Source: Micromonospora tarensis (GTDB taxonomy: Bacteria > Actinomycetota > Actinomycetes > Mycobacteriales > Micromonosporaceae). Taken from it: a DNA stretch of 64,000 nt. The notes beneath the pieces were generated by a model. The model was given only the letters and a program-made list of their open reading frames with translations. It was not told where the DNA came from and made no database searches. Positions within the stretch are counted from its first letter, which is position 1, and each line of letters begins with the position of its first letter. The translations under genes and the position numbers were made by a program. This document shows positions 53,241-62,909 of this stretch, one piece after another. Location: NCBI RefSeq assembly GCF_016803395.1, contig NZ_JAEVHL010000016.1, forward strand, positions 1 to 64,000, read 5' to 3'.

Positions 53241-55567
53241 TCACGGCAGGTCGATCACCCTGTCGAGTTTGGCGCGGACGGCGGTGGCGTCCGGGTGGTC
53301 CAGGGCGGTGAGGATGTCCAGCGCCCGCTGCCAGTCGGACCGGGCGGCGGTGGGATCGCCGAGCGCGTCGCGGGTGTCGCCGAGCCGGCTGAGCGTGTCC
53401 GCCTCGCCCCACCGGTCGCCGAGGTCGCGGCTCAGCACGAGCGTGCGTTCGTAGCACTGGACCGCCCGACCGTACTGGCCGAGGTGGTGGTGTGCGAAGC
53501 CGAGGCTGTCCCAGGTGGCGGCCTCGCCGGCCCGGTCGCCGAGCTGCTGGAGCAGGTCGAGCGCCCGCTCGCAGTACGCCAGGGCCGCGCCGTGCTCACC
53601 GAGCTGGGCGTGGCACCAGCCGACCGCGTTCAGCGCGTCGGCCTGCGCCCTGCGGTGGCCGGCGGCCCGGGCCAGGGTGAGGGTTCGCCGCGAGTGTTCG
53701 AGGGCCTTTCGCGGCTCGCCCTGCCGGTCCCACAGCGAGGCCAGGTTCTGGTGCGTACGCGCCTCGCCCTCGGTGTCTCCGCCGCGCACGTACAGCTCCA
53801 GGGCGTGTTCGAGGTGGGCGTGCGCGTCGGCGTACCGGTTGACCACTGTGTGCGCGCCGGCGAGGAAGCGGTGGGCGACCGCCTGCGCGACCGGGTCGCC
53901 CAGACGTTCGGCGGCGAGCAGGGCCGCCCGGCAGGTCTCCACGCGGTCGTGCCAGTGCCCCTGTCGGTCCAGGAACGTGTCGAGGGCCCGCCCCAGCCGC
54001 CACACGTGCGCGTCGAAGCCGGCACCCGCCGCATGGCGGAGCGCGGCGAGCAGGACCGGGTGTTCGGTGGTCAGCCAGGCCAGCGCCGCCGCGTGGGTGG
54101 TCGGCCGCTCGGGCCGCACACCGACGGCTGGCGGAGTCATCAGGTGGTCGACCGGGTCGCTCTGCGGACGCAGCAGCTCGTCGGCGGCGTGCGTGGTGTG
54201 GGTGTAGTGGTCGAGCAGCCGGGTGGTCGCGGCCCGGCGGTCCGGCTCGGGGTCGGTGGCGTCGCTGAGCTCGGCGGCGTATGCCCGCAACAGGTCGTGC
54301 AGGGTGAACCGGCCGGGCCGATATTCGGCGGCCAGGTTCGCGCGGGTCAGTTCGGTGAGCAACCGGCGGGCCGCGTCGACCGTGAGACCGGCCAGGCTGG
54401 CCGCCGCGGGCACCGTGGTGTCCGGGCCGGGGTGCAGACCCAGCAGCCGGAACAACCGGGCCGCCGGCGGGGTGAGCGCCGGGTACGACCAGGAGAACAC
54501 CGTCCGTACCTCGCCGACCGCGTCCCCGGCGTCCAGTACGCCGAACCGCTGGCTGGCGGTGCCCAGCTCGGCCGCGAGGGTGGCCAGCGGGAAGCCGGAC
54601 TGCTGGGCTCTGGCGGCGGCGATGCTCAACGCCAGCGGTAGGCGGGCGCAGGCGGCGATGATCGCCTCGGCGGCCTCGGGCTCGGCGGCCACCCGGTCCA
54701 CGCCGAGCCGGTTGGTGAGCAGGTGACCGGCCTCGTCGCGGCTGAGCAGGCCGAGCGGGAGCGGGTGCGCGCCGTCGAGGCGACCAGGGAGGTGAGCTGG
54801 TTCCGACTGGTCACCAGTACCAGAGCGGCGGGTGTGCCCGGCAGCAGCGGACGGACCTGTTCGGCGTCACGGGCGTTGTCCAGCACGACGAGGATCCGCT
54901 TGCCTGCCAGCACGCTGCGGTACAGGGCGGCCTGGGCGTCGAGGTCGGCGGGCACCCGCGCGGCCGGTACCCCGAGCGCGTCCAGGAAGCCGCGCAGCGC
55001 CTTCGCCGCGCTCAGTGCCTGTCCGCTCGGGTCGTAGCCGCGCAGGTTCAGGTAGAGCTGGCCGTCGTCGAACCGGTCGGCGACGCGGTGCGCCCAGTGC
55101 ACCGCCAGCGTGGTCTTGCCCACCCCGGCGGTACCCGAGATCGCGGCGACCACGACGGCGGTGGGTGCGGCGACGAGCTTGTCGAGGCGGGCCAGCTCGT
55201 CGTCGCGGCCGGCGAAGCTGGCCACGTCGGCCGGTAGCTGCCGGGGCACCATCCGGTCCGCCACGCGTGGCGCCCGGCGGCGGTTCTCCTCGACCCGGTC
55301 GCGGGCGGTGGCCAGCGCACCCTGCTCGGCCGGCGTGGCGCCGAGGAGCCGGACCAGAGCGTCGAGCCGGTCGGTGGGCGGCAGTGTCTTTCCGGTGAGG
55401 TACTCCGCGATGGCCGTGTGTGACCAGCCGGTGCGGCCAGCCAACTCCCGGTAGGTCAGCTCGCCGCCGCCCAGGTGGCGTGCGTGTCTGCGCCGCAACG
55501 CCCGTAACAGTCCAGCCAGATCGTCGAGCGTCTGCGCCCCCGTGGCGTCCAGTGCCCGGCCCTCCAC
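53241..55567 (-). pseudogene. AfsR-like HTH/NB-ARC/TPR regulator, interrupted by a frame break
   Basis: From GTG 55567 the first frame has an XRE-like helix-turn-helix ([20 protein letters not shown]), Walker [21 protein letters not shown] and Walker [12 protein letters not shown]. At about 54790, QLTSLVA should run on into [20 protein letters not shown] and [11 protein letters not shown], but one base is missing in GTCGCCTCGAC. The second frame then has winged-helix and TPR repeats (ALAYCERALDLLQQLGDRAG, AVQCYERTLVLSRDLGDRWG). It lacks an OmpR-type DNA-binding domain, so the HTH does the binding. Likely intact apart from the indel. It is divergent from the secreted protein at 55686. Confidence 0.85.
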
Positions 55568-55685
55568 TGTCGACGAATGACGTACGTCAATGTACGGCGG
55601 TGTACGGGATTCGGGCCAGGGGTTGTCCCCGATCGGCCATCCTGCTCGCGTGCACAGCGCACTCATCACACTCGATGGAGGTCAT

Positions 55686-56285
55686 GTGTCCGTACATGTC
55701 AAGCGTCTGGTTCTGGCCCTGACCGTGCTCGCGGCGACACTCGCCGTCCCGACGGCGGCCGTGGCGGCGCCGCCCGACGCGGCCGTCTGCGCGACGAAGG
55801 CGGTCTGTGCCGACGGCGGTCTGGGCGTGGTGTCGTCGGGCAGGTCGGCCCGCGCCATCGGCGGCGTCGGGACCAACGTGATCCCGGTTCCCCCGCCGGC
55901 GGCCTTCCCGCCCGGCACCCCCTGCTATCGCGAGGAGGTCTCCGAGGAGGTCTACGAGACCGCCACCTACACCACCATCTACGAGCTGTTTTTCCAGGCG
56001 AGCGTCTGCCTGTTCGCCAACGAGATCGTGCTGTACGGCCTGGACACGTCGCTCTCCTTCCCCAACGACGTGCAGGACCCCCGACTGACCTCGATGCAGT
56101 TCGTGGTGCGGGACCAGGTCGTGAGCTACAGCCCGACCGAGAAGGACGGGTACTCCGAGCTGTGGGTGACCTTCTGCACCGATCCGGCGCAGCCGAACAC
56201 CTGTCAGCGGTATCTGCACCGGCTGGGGTTGATCTTCAACCCGGCCTGGGTCTACCCGTTCTCGGTGTTCGAGCGACTGAGCTGA
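55686..56285 (+). CDS. Secreted protein of unknown function
   Basis: GTG 55686 lies about seven bases after GGAGG. The 199-residue precursor has a signal peptide (LVLALTVLAATLAVPTAAVAA). The mature part has an unusual Pro-rich segment (VIPVPPPAAFPPGTPC), a TYTTIYELFFQASVCLFANE strand and a Cys-x-x-C-type cluster near the end (FCTDPAQPNTC), so two disulfides are likely. No motif recognised. It is divergent from the AfsR-like regulator, which may control it. Confidence 0.65.
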   Translation: MSVHVKRLVLALTVLAATLAVPTAAVAAPPDAAVCATKAVCADGGLGVVSSGRSARAIGGVGTNVIPVPPPAAFPPGTPCYREEVSEEVYETATYTTIYELFFQASVCLFANEIVLYGLDTSLSFPNDVQDPRLTSMQFVVRDQVVSYSPTEKDGYSELWVTFCTDPAQPNTCQRYLHRLGLIFNPAWVYPFSVFERLS

Positions 56286-56324
56286 CCGGACCGGACCGGA
56301 CCACGTACCGTGATCCGTTGCTGA

Positions 56325-58553
56325 TCAGGGCGCTTCCCGAGTAGCACCGACGACTTGGGGAGCGTCCTGGTAACTGCTGTCGGGCCGTGCTGGGCCGACG
56401 TGCCGGTTGCGCTCGACCAGGGTGCGCAGTTCGTTGTCGGCGAGCAGCATCGCCGCCTCCACCGGCCGGGTGGCCAGTACCCACCGCGCGGTCGCGAGCG
56501 CCTCGGCGGTGTCCGTGATGTCAATGGCGCTGTTCCTGTCGGCCCACTGGCGTGGGCTCCTCGGCACAGTGAAGACACGCCAGACGTTGGCCGCGAGCAG
56601 TAGATACGGGGCGAGCGCGCGTAACAACGCGGGGGCTGCCGGCGCGTCGGCGGCGGCCGTCACGGACGGCAGGTGCTCGGTGATGGTTTCGGCAAGGTCG
56701 GTGGACGGCCGGCGAACCAGGTGCGTGAGTTCGACCAGACGCACTCGAAACTCGATGTCCGTGCCTTCGGGCAGCGTTCCATAGGCTGCCTCCAGGGTCT
56801 CGGCCACGTCGGCACGCACGATCGAGTCGACGGCGTTGATGACTGGCACGGCCGTCGTGGCATCGCGAGACGCGTCGATCATTGCCCTGGCAGTGCGAAT
56901 GAGGTCACGAGCGTGACCGCCGGACCAGGCGTGACAGTAAGCCGCCGCAGCATCGGGAAAGTAGAGTACGCGTCGGTCCAGGAGGGCGCGGGACTCAGCC
57001 CACGACAGCCGGGCGATCGAGATGACGGTGTCGAGCGAGGAATCGAAGACGTCCCGAACGGGAACACCGCGTGCGGCAAAGCTGTGCATGGCGTCGGTGG
57101 AGACCGAGACGATGAAATGGACGCCCTCGATGTGGAAGAGGTCCTTCAACGCGTTGACAAGGTCAACGGCCTGCTGCGCGTCGGCGATCTTGTCGAGTTC
57201 GTCCACACACACGATCACTGGCTGTCCGGTGAGTTCAGCGACCTGCGCCAGGAACCGGCGTACGCCCTCGACGTTCTCGGGGTGTGACAGCTCGCGCTGA
57301 GTGTGCGCGACCTCGCTCGATGCCTCTCCGGTCAGCCACGCCGATCGGCCGGTCGTCTTCGCGGTCCTCTTGATGGCCGCCTGCCATCGCAGGTCCATCA
57401 GTCGGTCGTAGGCGAGCCGGGCTGCGGGGCTCGCGGCGCGCAGCCGCCGGCCGCGTCGGGCGAGATACCGCCACACCAGCCTGATCGTGCTGGTGAGAGC
57501 GACCGCCCCGATCATGCCGGCCATCAACGTGATCAGGCTGACGGTCATCGTCGGGACGAACATGGTGGCGTTGTCCAAGGCGAGCACGAGACATGCACCC
57601 AGTAGCACGACCGGCCAGAGCGTGCCGGCTAGCGCTGCGCGGATGATGCGGGCAGGGCTGTCCCGTAACAGCTTCGGGAACATCCCGGGCTCGACTCCCT
57701 CGTCGCCCAATACCTCCTGAGCCAAGCGCAGCTCAATCAATCGCAGGTATTCGCCGGGCTCGTAATACACCGGAGTGGGCAGGTGTATGCCGACACAGCC
57801 GATGTCAGGGTCACGCAGGATGCTCAGCATGGCCGTCGTCTTGCCAGCACCTCTCGGACCGGCCAGCCCGACGGCGGAGGTCCGATGCTGGCGGATGAAC
57901 TGTTTGAGAGATCGGTACGTGCGTGACGGAACGACGTCGCGGTAGCCGTTCAACTCGACCAGAGTCGGCGCCCGGTTGGTGCTCAGCAACGATCCGTGCG
58001 AGGCGGCGTCGCCTGCACGCTCGTTGAGGACGAACCGTAGGAGCATTTCGATCTCGGCGTCGACACGTGTCGTGTATTGACCCAGGGTCAAGGCCTGCTG
58101 AAGGAGCAACCGACGCCGTCTGTCGCGACTGACGGCGTACGCGTTGAGTAGGACGACTACCAGTGGGCCTGCTACCGAGGCAATGACTACCCAGGCGTCG
58201 CCAATTCGCAGGGACCGCCAGGGCCAGTTCACGACATCGGCGACGAGGAGCAGGAGAACACCTGCGGCCAATGCGCCCGCGGCGATCAACAGGAGCGTCG
58301 GGTCGCGTGCCTCGCGCGCGCGTAGGAGCGCGTGCATGGCAACCTCTGCCTCTCCGCGAACCTGCTGCCACACGCGATCTTGGCGTGCCAGGACCTCCTT
58401 AAGGATCGCCGGTTGATCCGTCGCGAGGACCTTGAACTCATCACCGGCGTTCAGTAGCGCGCGGACCAGGCGGTCCAGGTGTGCCTGTGGGTCGAGGATG
58501 ACTGCTGTCTCATCCTCGATGTGGAGATCCGATGGTCGACGTGCGGGAGTCAC
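56325..58553 (-). CDS. KAP-type membrane P-loop NTPase
   Basis: The 742-residue protein has two spans at about residues 86-106 and 121-141, Walker A GPRGAGKTT at 232-240, two further spans at about 306-326 and 334-358, and Walker B VIVCVDELDKIAD at 446-458. Membrane helices inserted between Walker A and Walker B, with the Asp-Glu-Leu-Asp-Lys box, are the mark of KAP NTPases. The C-terminal third is helical, with a sensor-like LDTVISIARLSW. KAP proteins are linked to phage exclusion (PifA) and membrane-associated complexes. No partner gene is adjacent. Defence is inferred, not shown. Confidence 0.85.
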   Translation of the reverse strand: MTPARRPSDLHIEDETAVILDPQAHLDRLVRALLNAGDEFKVLATDQPAILKEVLARQDRVWQQVRGEAEVAMHALLRAREARDPTLLLIAAGALAAGVLLLLVADVVNWPWRSLRIGDAWVVIASVAGPLVVVLLNAYAVSRDRRRRLLLQQALTLGQYTTRVDAEIEMLLRFVLNERAGDAASHGSLLSTNRAPTLVELNGYRDVVPSRTYRSLKQFIRQHRTSAVGLAGPRGAGKTTAMLSILRDPDIGCVGIHLPTPVYYEPGEYLRLIELRLAQEVLGDEGVEPGMFPKLLRDSPARIIRAALAGTLWPVVLLGACLVLALDNATMFVPTMTVSLITLMAGMIGAVALTSTIRLVWRYLARRGRRLRAASPAARLAYDRLMDLRWQAAIKRTAKTTGRSAWLTGEASSEVAHTQRELSHPENVEGVRRFLAQVAELTGQPVIVCVDELDKIADAQQAVDLVNALKDLFHIEGVHFIVSVSTDAMHSFAARGVPVRDVFDSSLDTVISIARLSWAESRALLDRRVLYFPDAAAAYCHAWSGGHARDLIRTARAMIDASRDATTAVPVINAVDSIVRADVAETLEAAYGTLPEGTDIEFRVRLVELTHLVRRPSTDLAETITEHLPSVTAAADAPAAPALLRALAPYLLLAANVWRVFTVPRSPRQWADRNSAIDITDTAEALATARWVLATRPVEAAMLLADNELRTLVERNRHVGPARPDSSYQDAPQVVGATREAP

Positions 58554-58660
58554 TGATAGATCATGGACGATAAGGATGGGGCTGGCATCCCACTACACGA
58601 CAGCGATGTGTGCCTGGTCAGCTGTCCTGCTCGTCCAGGTCAGGCGATAGTGGTTTTCGG

Positions 58661-60037
58661 TCAGGCGTAGTTGAACAACGGTGGGAAGACGAGGACCACG
58701 ATCCACGCCCATCCGGCGTACACCGGTAGGTAGCCGGTCTGCCACCGTTCGAGCGCCGCGAACGGCGTGCGCCGACGCAGGAAACCCAGCAGCAGCCAGG
58801 CCGACCAGGCGAGGTTGACCAGCAGGATGACGTTCTCGCCGAGCGCGGCGGCCCGGTTCGGCGTGCTGCCGTAGTCGTCGGTGATCCGCCCGGTGATCTC
58901 CACCAGCACGAGCACGTCGATGGCCAACGCACTGACCACGAGCGCGAGCTGGAGTTTGTCGAACGCGCCGGGCGGGGCCAGTGGGTCGCGGGCCGAGAGC
59001 GAGTAGAGCAGCAGCCCCAGCACCACGACCAGCAGGAGGTCGAACAGGATCAGCGCTTCGCGCTCGACGTCGATGCCGTGGCTGGTCCAAGCGACGGCGA
59101 CGAGGAAGGCGAGCAGGGCGGCCGTGAAGAGCGGAGTGAACAGCCGGGTGAGGACCGGCGCGATGTTCTCGACGACGCTCTGCTTGGCCTCGACGAGCCA
59201 CCCGGCCACCACGACCGCCGCCGCGGCGCCGCAGGGCAGCAGCCACTGCGAGATGAACTCCTCCGGGACGATCCCGATGGCCTGGAACGTGTTGAACAGG
59301 AAGGCGGCGAGCACCCCGCCGCCGAGGGCCATGAGGACGAAGTAGATGAACCACTCGCCGGTGAAGCGGATGAAGTCCATGCGTCGGCGGGAGGACCGCC
59401 AGTCGTCGGCGACATAGGCCAGACCGACCACGAGCCACAGCGCGATGGGCAGGTGGATGCCGGTGACGACCACGGACTGCGAGTCCTCCGCCAGGGGGTA
59501 GGCGTTGGCCGCCACCGCGCCGATCGCGAACAGCGCCACCAGTATCGCGATCACCTGTCGTCGGGCGGCGCGGCGCCAGGCCAGGAACGCCGCCAGCCAG
59601 GGCAGCGCGAAGATTGTGAAGTTCCGCGCGTAGAACGGGCCGTCGTCGGCCAGGGTCAGCCCGAACAGGATGGGCGCCTTGACGGAGAGCACCGCTCCTG
59701 CCGCGCAGCCGAGCATGGCCCACAGATCCCGCCGGGAGCGCGTGCCGGCGACAGTGCCGCCGGCGTCGGCGGTCAACACCAACTGCTTCCACAGTCGTTC
59801 CGAATGCTCCCGGGCGAACTCGCGGGAGAGTTCGTCGAGGCTGCCCATCCGTTTGACCGCGACCAGGAACGCCTCGTCGGGGCTGAGGCCCGCCGCGACG
59901 AGCTCGTCGACGGAGCCACGGAGGTGGTCCTCCAACTCGTCGGCGTCCGATGGTTGCAGCTCTCGGCGGCGGAGCACGTACCGCCGCCACTGCTCGAACT
60001 GCGCTTCCAGCTCCTCCTGCCCACCGTGCGGCGTCAT
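58661..60037 (-). CDS. Permease-prefix-domain membrane protein
   Basis: The 458-residue protein starts with a permease prefix domain 1 (ELEDHLRGSVDELVAAGLSP, DEAFLVAVKRMGSLDELSRE), followed by about ten hydrophobic helices (AMLGCAAGAVLSVKAPILFG to IVVLVFPPLFNYA). Such proteins are paired with PadR regulators. The ATG overlaps the PadR stop (ATGA). Function in transport is inferred; no ATPase partner is present here. Confidence 0.82.
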   Translation of the reverse strand: MTPHGGQEELEAQFEQWRRYVLRRRELQPSDADELEDHLRGSVDELVAAGLSPDEAFLVAVKRMGSLDELSREFAREHSERLWKQLVLTADAGGTVAGTRSRRDLWAMLGCAAGAVLSVKAPILFGLTLADDGPFYARNFTIFALPWLAAFLAWRRAARRQVIAILVALFAIGAVAANAYPLAEDSQSVVVTGIHLPIALWLVVGLAYVADDWRSSRRRMDFIRFTGEWFIYFVLMALGGGVLAAFLFNTFQAIGIVPEEFISQWLLPCGAAAAVVVAGWLVEAKQSVVENIAPVLTRLFTPLFTAALLAFLVAVAWTSHGIDVEREALILFDLLLVVVLGLLLYSLSARDPLAPPGAFDKLQLALVVSALAIDVLVLVEITGRITDDYGSTPNRAAALGENVILLVNLAWSAWLLLGFLRRRTPFAALERWQTGYLPVYAGWAWIVVLVFPPLFNYA

Positions 60038-60399
60038 GCGAGGCCCTCCAGCGGATCGACCGTCAGCGGCACCCGGTCATGCCAGATCTCTTTGAGCGCA
60101 CCCACCACGGTGTCCCACTGCCGGCGCTGCTCGGCCAGCTCGGCCAGGCCCCGGTCGGTGATGCGGTAGTACTTGCGCTTCCGCTCGCCGGCGACCGACT
60201 GCCAGCTCGACTCCACGTGGCCGAGCCGCTCGAGCCGGTGCAACAACGGGTACAGCAGCCCTTCGGTCCAGTCCAGCTCGCCACCGGACAGCTGGCTGAT
60301 CCGCCTCAGGATGGCGTAGCCGTAGCTCTCACCCTCGGCCAGGATGCCGAGCACCATGGGGGTGGCCGAGGCGGCCACCAGATCCTTAGTGACCTTCAC
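60034..60399 (-). CDS. PadR-family regulator
   Basis: The 121-residue protein has the PadR winged helix: TPMVLGILAEGESYGYAILR, GELDWTEGLLYPLLHRLERL and GERKRKYYRITDRGLAEL. PadR proteins repress efflux or membrane genes and often themselves. It overlaps the permease-prefix gene downstream, which it is expected to control. An inverted repeat lies 24-51 bp upstream of the ATG. Confidence 0.9.
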   Translation of the reverse strand: MKVTKDLVAASATPMVLGILAEGESYGYAILRRISQLSGGELDWTEGLLYPLLHRLERLGHVESSWQSVAGERKRKYYRITDRGLAELAEQRRQWDTVVGALKEIWHDRVPLTVDPLEGLA

Positions 60400-60422
60400 A
60401 AGACCTCACCGCGCCTCCAACC

Positions 60423-60450
60423 CTAGAAGTACGATGCATAGTAGTTCTAG
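60423..60450. promoter_or_regulatory. Inverted repeat upstream of padR
   Basis: CTAGAAGTAC and GTAGTTCTAG are 10-base arms with one mismatch, flanking ACGATGCATA with a central ATGCAT palindrome. It lies just upstream of the PadR ATG in an A+T-rich stretch and is a likely autoregulatory operator. Confidence 0.65.
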
Positions 60451-60548
60451 GTATTGTAGGGCGCAACAGCCAGCGGGTCCCGCGATCGAGGCACCCTGCG
60501 GTCAGTCGTCCTCGGGTTCGTCGACGAGGACGGCGACCCGTGCCCCCG

Positions 60549-61385
60549 CTAGGGACGTTGCTTCGCCCGCTTCGCGGCGCCCCACAGTGAGCCCGGGTTG
60601 ACCCGCCGTGGGTGCCTGTGCAGCATCTCCCGGTACAGCTCCTCGGCGGTCGTCGTGCGGGCGTCGAGCATGTCGAACTCGCGCAGGTACGCCGCCGTCT
60701 CCGCGAGGATTCGCGGGTCGTCGGGCCGGTCCGGGTTCTTGTGCCCGGCCACCACGGCGGCCGGTTCGAGCTCGACAAGCCGGTCGAGCGTCGCGGCCCA
60801 CTCCCGACGGGTCGGGGCGGTGCTCTCGGCCAGGAACGGGTGGGTGTCGTTGTAGACCACGTCGCCACCCACGATCACCCGGGGATCCGGTGCCCAGACG
60901 ACAGTGCTCGCCGCCGTGTCGGTGAACCCGGTCTCGATGATCTCCAGCCGTTGCCCTTCGAGTTCGAGGTGATCCTCGTCGAGCGGCTCCGGGAGCGTCA
61001 GGTGGTCGGGGATCTGGCCGGGGAAGAGCGGCTGCCAGAACGTGCTCACCATCTCGGTGCCGGTCTGCACCCTCGCCGCTGCCGTGGTTGCCTCGGTGGC
61101 CACCGCCCGCACCCCGGGGAACGCCTCCGCGAGCTGGCTCAGGCCGAAGAGGTGGTCACCGTGGCCGTGGGTGACGTAGACGGCTGTCAGCCGGCGCCCG
61201 AACGACCGGACCCAGTCGATCAACTGCTGGTTCTGCTCGACCGTGAGGAAGGTGTCGACGAGCACCGCGTCCTGCTCGCCGATGAGCAATGTGGCGGTGT
61301 TGGTCACCCAGAGCAGGTCCTCCGGGCCGTACGGCAGGTCCCGGGTCAGGCTGGGCCGGCGTACGTGGTGAACGGCGTACCGCAT
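60549..61385 (-). CDS. MBL-fold metallo-hydrolase
   Basis: The 278-residue protein carries the metallo-beta-lactamase motif THGHGDH in VYVTHGHGDHLFGLSQLAEA, and later Asp/His ligands in VIVGGDVVYNDTHPFLAE and AAVVAGHKNPDR. ATG 61385 follows GGAGA at six bases. It is a general hydrolase, of quinoprotein-relay or lactonase type; substrate not readable. It lies 55 bp downstream of the oxidoreductase gene in the same orientation and may form an operon with it. Confidence 0.88.
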   Translation of the reverse strand: MRYAVHHVRRPSLTRDLPYGPEDLLWVTNTATLLIGEQDAVLVDTFLTVEQNQQLIDWVRSFGRRLTAVYVTHGHGDHLFGLSQLAEAFPGVRAVATEATTAAARVQTGTEMVSTFWQPLFPGQIPDHLTLPEPLDEDHLELEGQRLEIIETGFTDTAASTVVWAPDPRVIVGGDVVYNDTHPFLAESTAPTRREWAATLDRLVELEPAAVVAGHKNPDRPDDPRILAETAAYLREFDMLDARTTTAEELYREMLHRHPRRVNPGSLWGAAKRAKQRP

Positions 61386-61440
61386 GGGGATTCTCCAGTC
61401 TCGTGTCAGGGCTTGGGGTGGGGTCCGCTCTGTTTCAGAT

Positions 61441-62823
61441 CTACACACCTCGGTCCGGGTTGATGTTGTGGTTCACCCGGAAGACGTTCGTGGGGTCGTA
61501 GCCGCGCTTGATCGCGACCAACCGTCGGTAGGTCTCCGGCGGATAGACCGCCGCGACCCCTTCGGCGGTGGCGTCGCTGGCGCCCAGGAAGTTCACGAAC
61601 CGTCCGCCGGTGCTCCACGGCCGGACGGCCTGGATCAGGCGGGTCAGCTGCTGCTGGGCGGCCTCGGCCTGGTCCGGGCCGCCGATCGCGACGGCGTAGA
61701 GGGTGAACGCGGCACCCCGCAGGTCGATCGCGTTCCCCGGCTCCGGGCGGCGGTCGAGCGCCCCACCGAGGTGCCGGATCTCCAGCACGGTCAGCGGGCT
61801 GCCGGTGCCGGGGCCGACCTGGGCGATGATCGTGTCAACCAGGTCCGGGGTGAACTCCCGCAGCAACGCGGAGCGGTCCACGAACGGGATCGGGGTCGGC
61901 GGATCGGCGTGGATCGAGCCGACCGCGCGGTACGGCATGACGGTCACCGAGTCGATCAGCGTCGGGGCGATCGCGCGCAGCGGGGCGATCAGCCGCTCGC
62001 CCTCCTCGGCCGTGCCGAGGTAGGCGATCCGTACGTGCGCCACCAGCCGGCCGCGCAGCGGCTCGGGCACCTCGGGGGCCGGTGGCAGTCGCAGCAACGC
62101 GACCGACGAGGTCAATTCGTCCGGTACCCCGGCGGTCCATCGCCCCCACGCCGTGAGCACCTCGCCCGCCCGCTCGCCCGGGAAGAAGAGACCACCGCCG
62201 TAGAGCTGGCTGACCGGAAAGAGGGCGAATTCGAGCGCGGTGACCACGCCGAAGTTGCCCTTGCCGCCGCGCAACGCCCAGAACAGCTCCGGCTCGTCGG
62301 TCGCGGTCACCCTGCGTAGCTCGCCGTCCGCGGTGACGAGTTCGATCAGGTGGACGTGGTCGGCCGCGAAGCCGAAGGTACGGCCGATCGGGCTCAGTCC
62401 ACCGCCGAGCGTGTAGCTGACCGCGCCGACGGTCGGTGCCGCTCCGTTGAGGGGCGCCAGCCCGTGGGTGGCCGCCGCGTCGACGACCTGCTGCCACCGT
62501 ACGCCGGCCTCGATCCGGGCCGTGCGTGCCTCGGCGTCGATGATGACCCCGTCCATCCGGCGGGTGGTGATCAGCAGCGCTCCGGCCGAGGGCAGCGCGG
62601 AATGGCCGGTGGCGAGCACCGCGACCGGCAGACCGCGCTCGGCGGCGAAGCGGACCGCGACCTGGACGTCGCCGGCGTTGGCGGCGCCGACCACGAGCGC
62701 CGGCCGTTGCGGGATGGCCAGGTTGTACGACGCGCACTCGACGTCGTACCGCTCGTCACCGGGGAGTAGTACCGGTCCGGTCGTCTGGGCGCTGAGCTGT
62801 GCTGCGTCCTGGCTGGGGTTCAT
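61441..62823 (-). CDS. FAD-binding oxidoreductase, berberine-bridge type
   Basis: The 460-residue protein has the PCMH FAD domain (VLATGHSALPSAGALLITTR with the His used for covalent flavin attachment, LGGGLSPIGRTFGFAADHVH) and the C-terminal BBE motif YDPTNVFRVNHNINP. Such enzymes oxidise sugars, alkaloids or polyketides. ATG 62823 is chosen because the family starts there; there is a purine-rich GGAAGGCGAAG upstream. The Cys for the second flavin bond is not evident. The product may be passed to the MBL hydrolase. Confidence 0.88.
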   Translation of the reverse strand: MNPSQDAAQLSAQTTGPVLLPGDERYDVECASYNLAIPQRPALVVGAANAGDVQVAVRFAAERGLPVAVLATGHSALPSAGALLITTRRMDGVIIDAEARTARIEAGVRWQQVVDAAATHGLAPLNGAAPTVGAVSYTLGGGLSPIGRTFGFAADHVHLIELVTADGELRRVTATDEPELFWALRGGKGNFGVVTALEFALFPVSQLYGGGLFFPGERAGEVLTAWGRWTAGVPDELTSSVALLRLPPAPEVPEPLRGRLVAHVRIAYLGTAEEGERLIAPLRAIAPTLIDSVTVMPYRAVGSIHADPPTPIPFVDRSALLREFTPDLVDTIIAQVGPGTGSPLTVLEIRHLGGALDRRPEPGNAIDLRGAAFTLYAVAIGGPDQAEAAQQQLTRLIQAVRPWSTGGRFVNFLGASDATAEGVAAVYPPETYRRLVAIKRGYDPTNVFRVNHNINPDRGV

Positions 62824-62909
62824 CGAGCTTCGCCTTCCGCGTTCGATCGGAAACGGGTGACCGGATCCAGATGCGGTCGGGTGCCGATGAGTTCGACGAT
62901 TCGGCGTGG

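Noticed and set aside
56281..56306. Short GACCG repeats between convergent genes
   Set aside because: Only three to four 5-base units; no stable structure or function can be argued.
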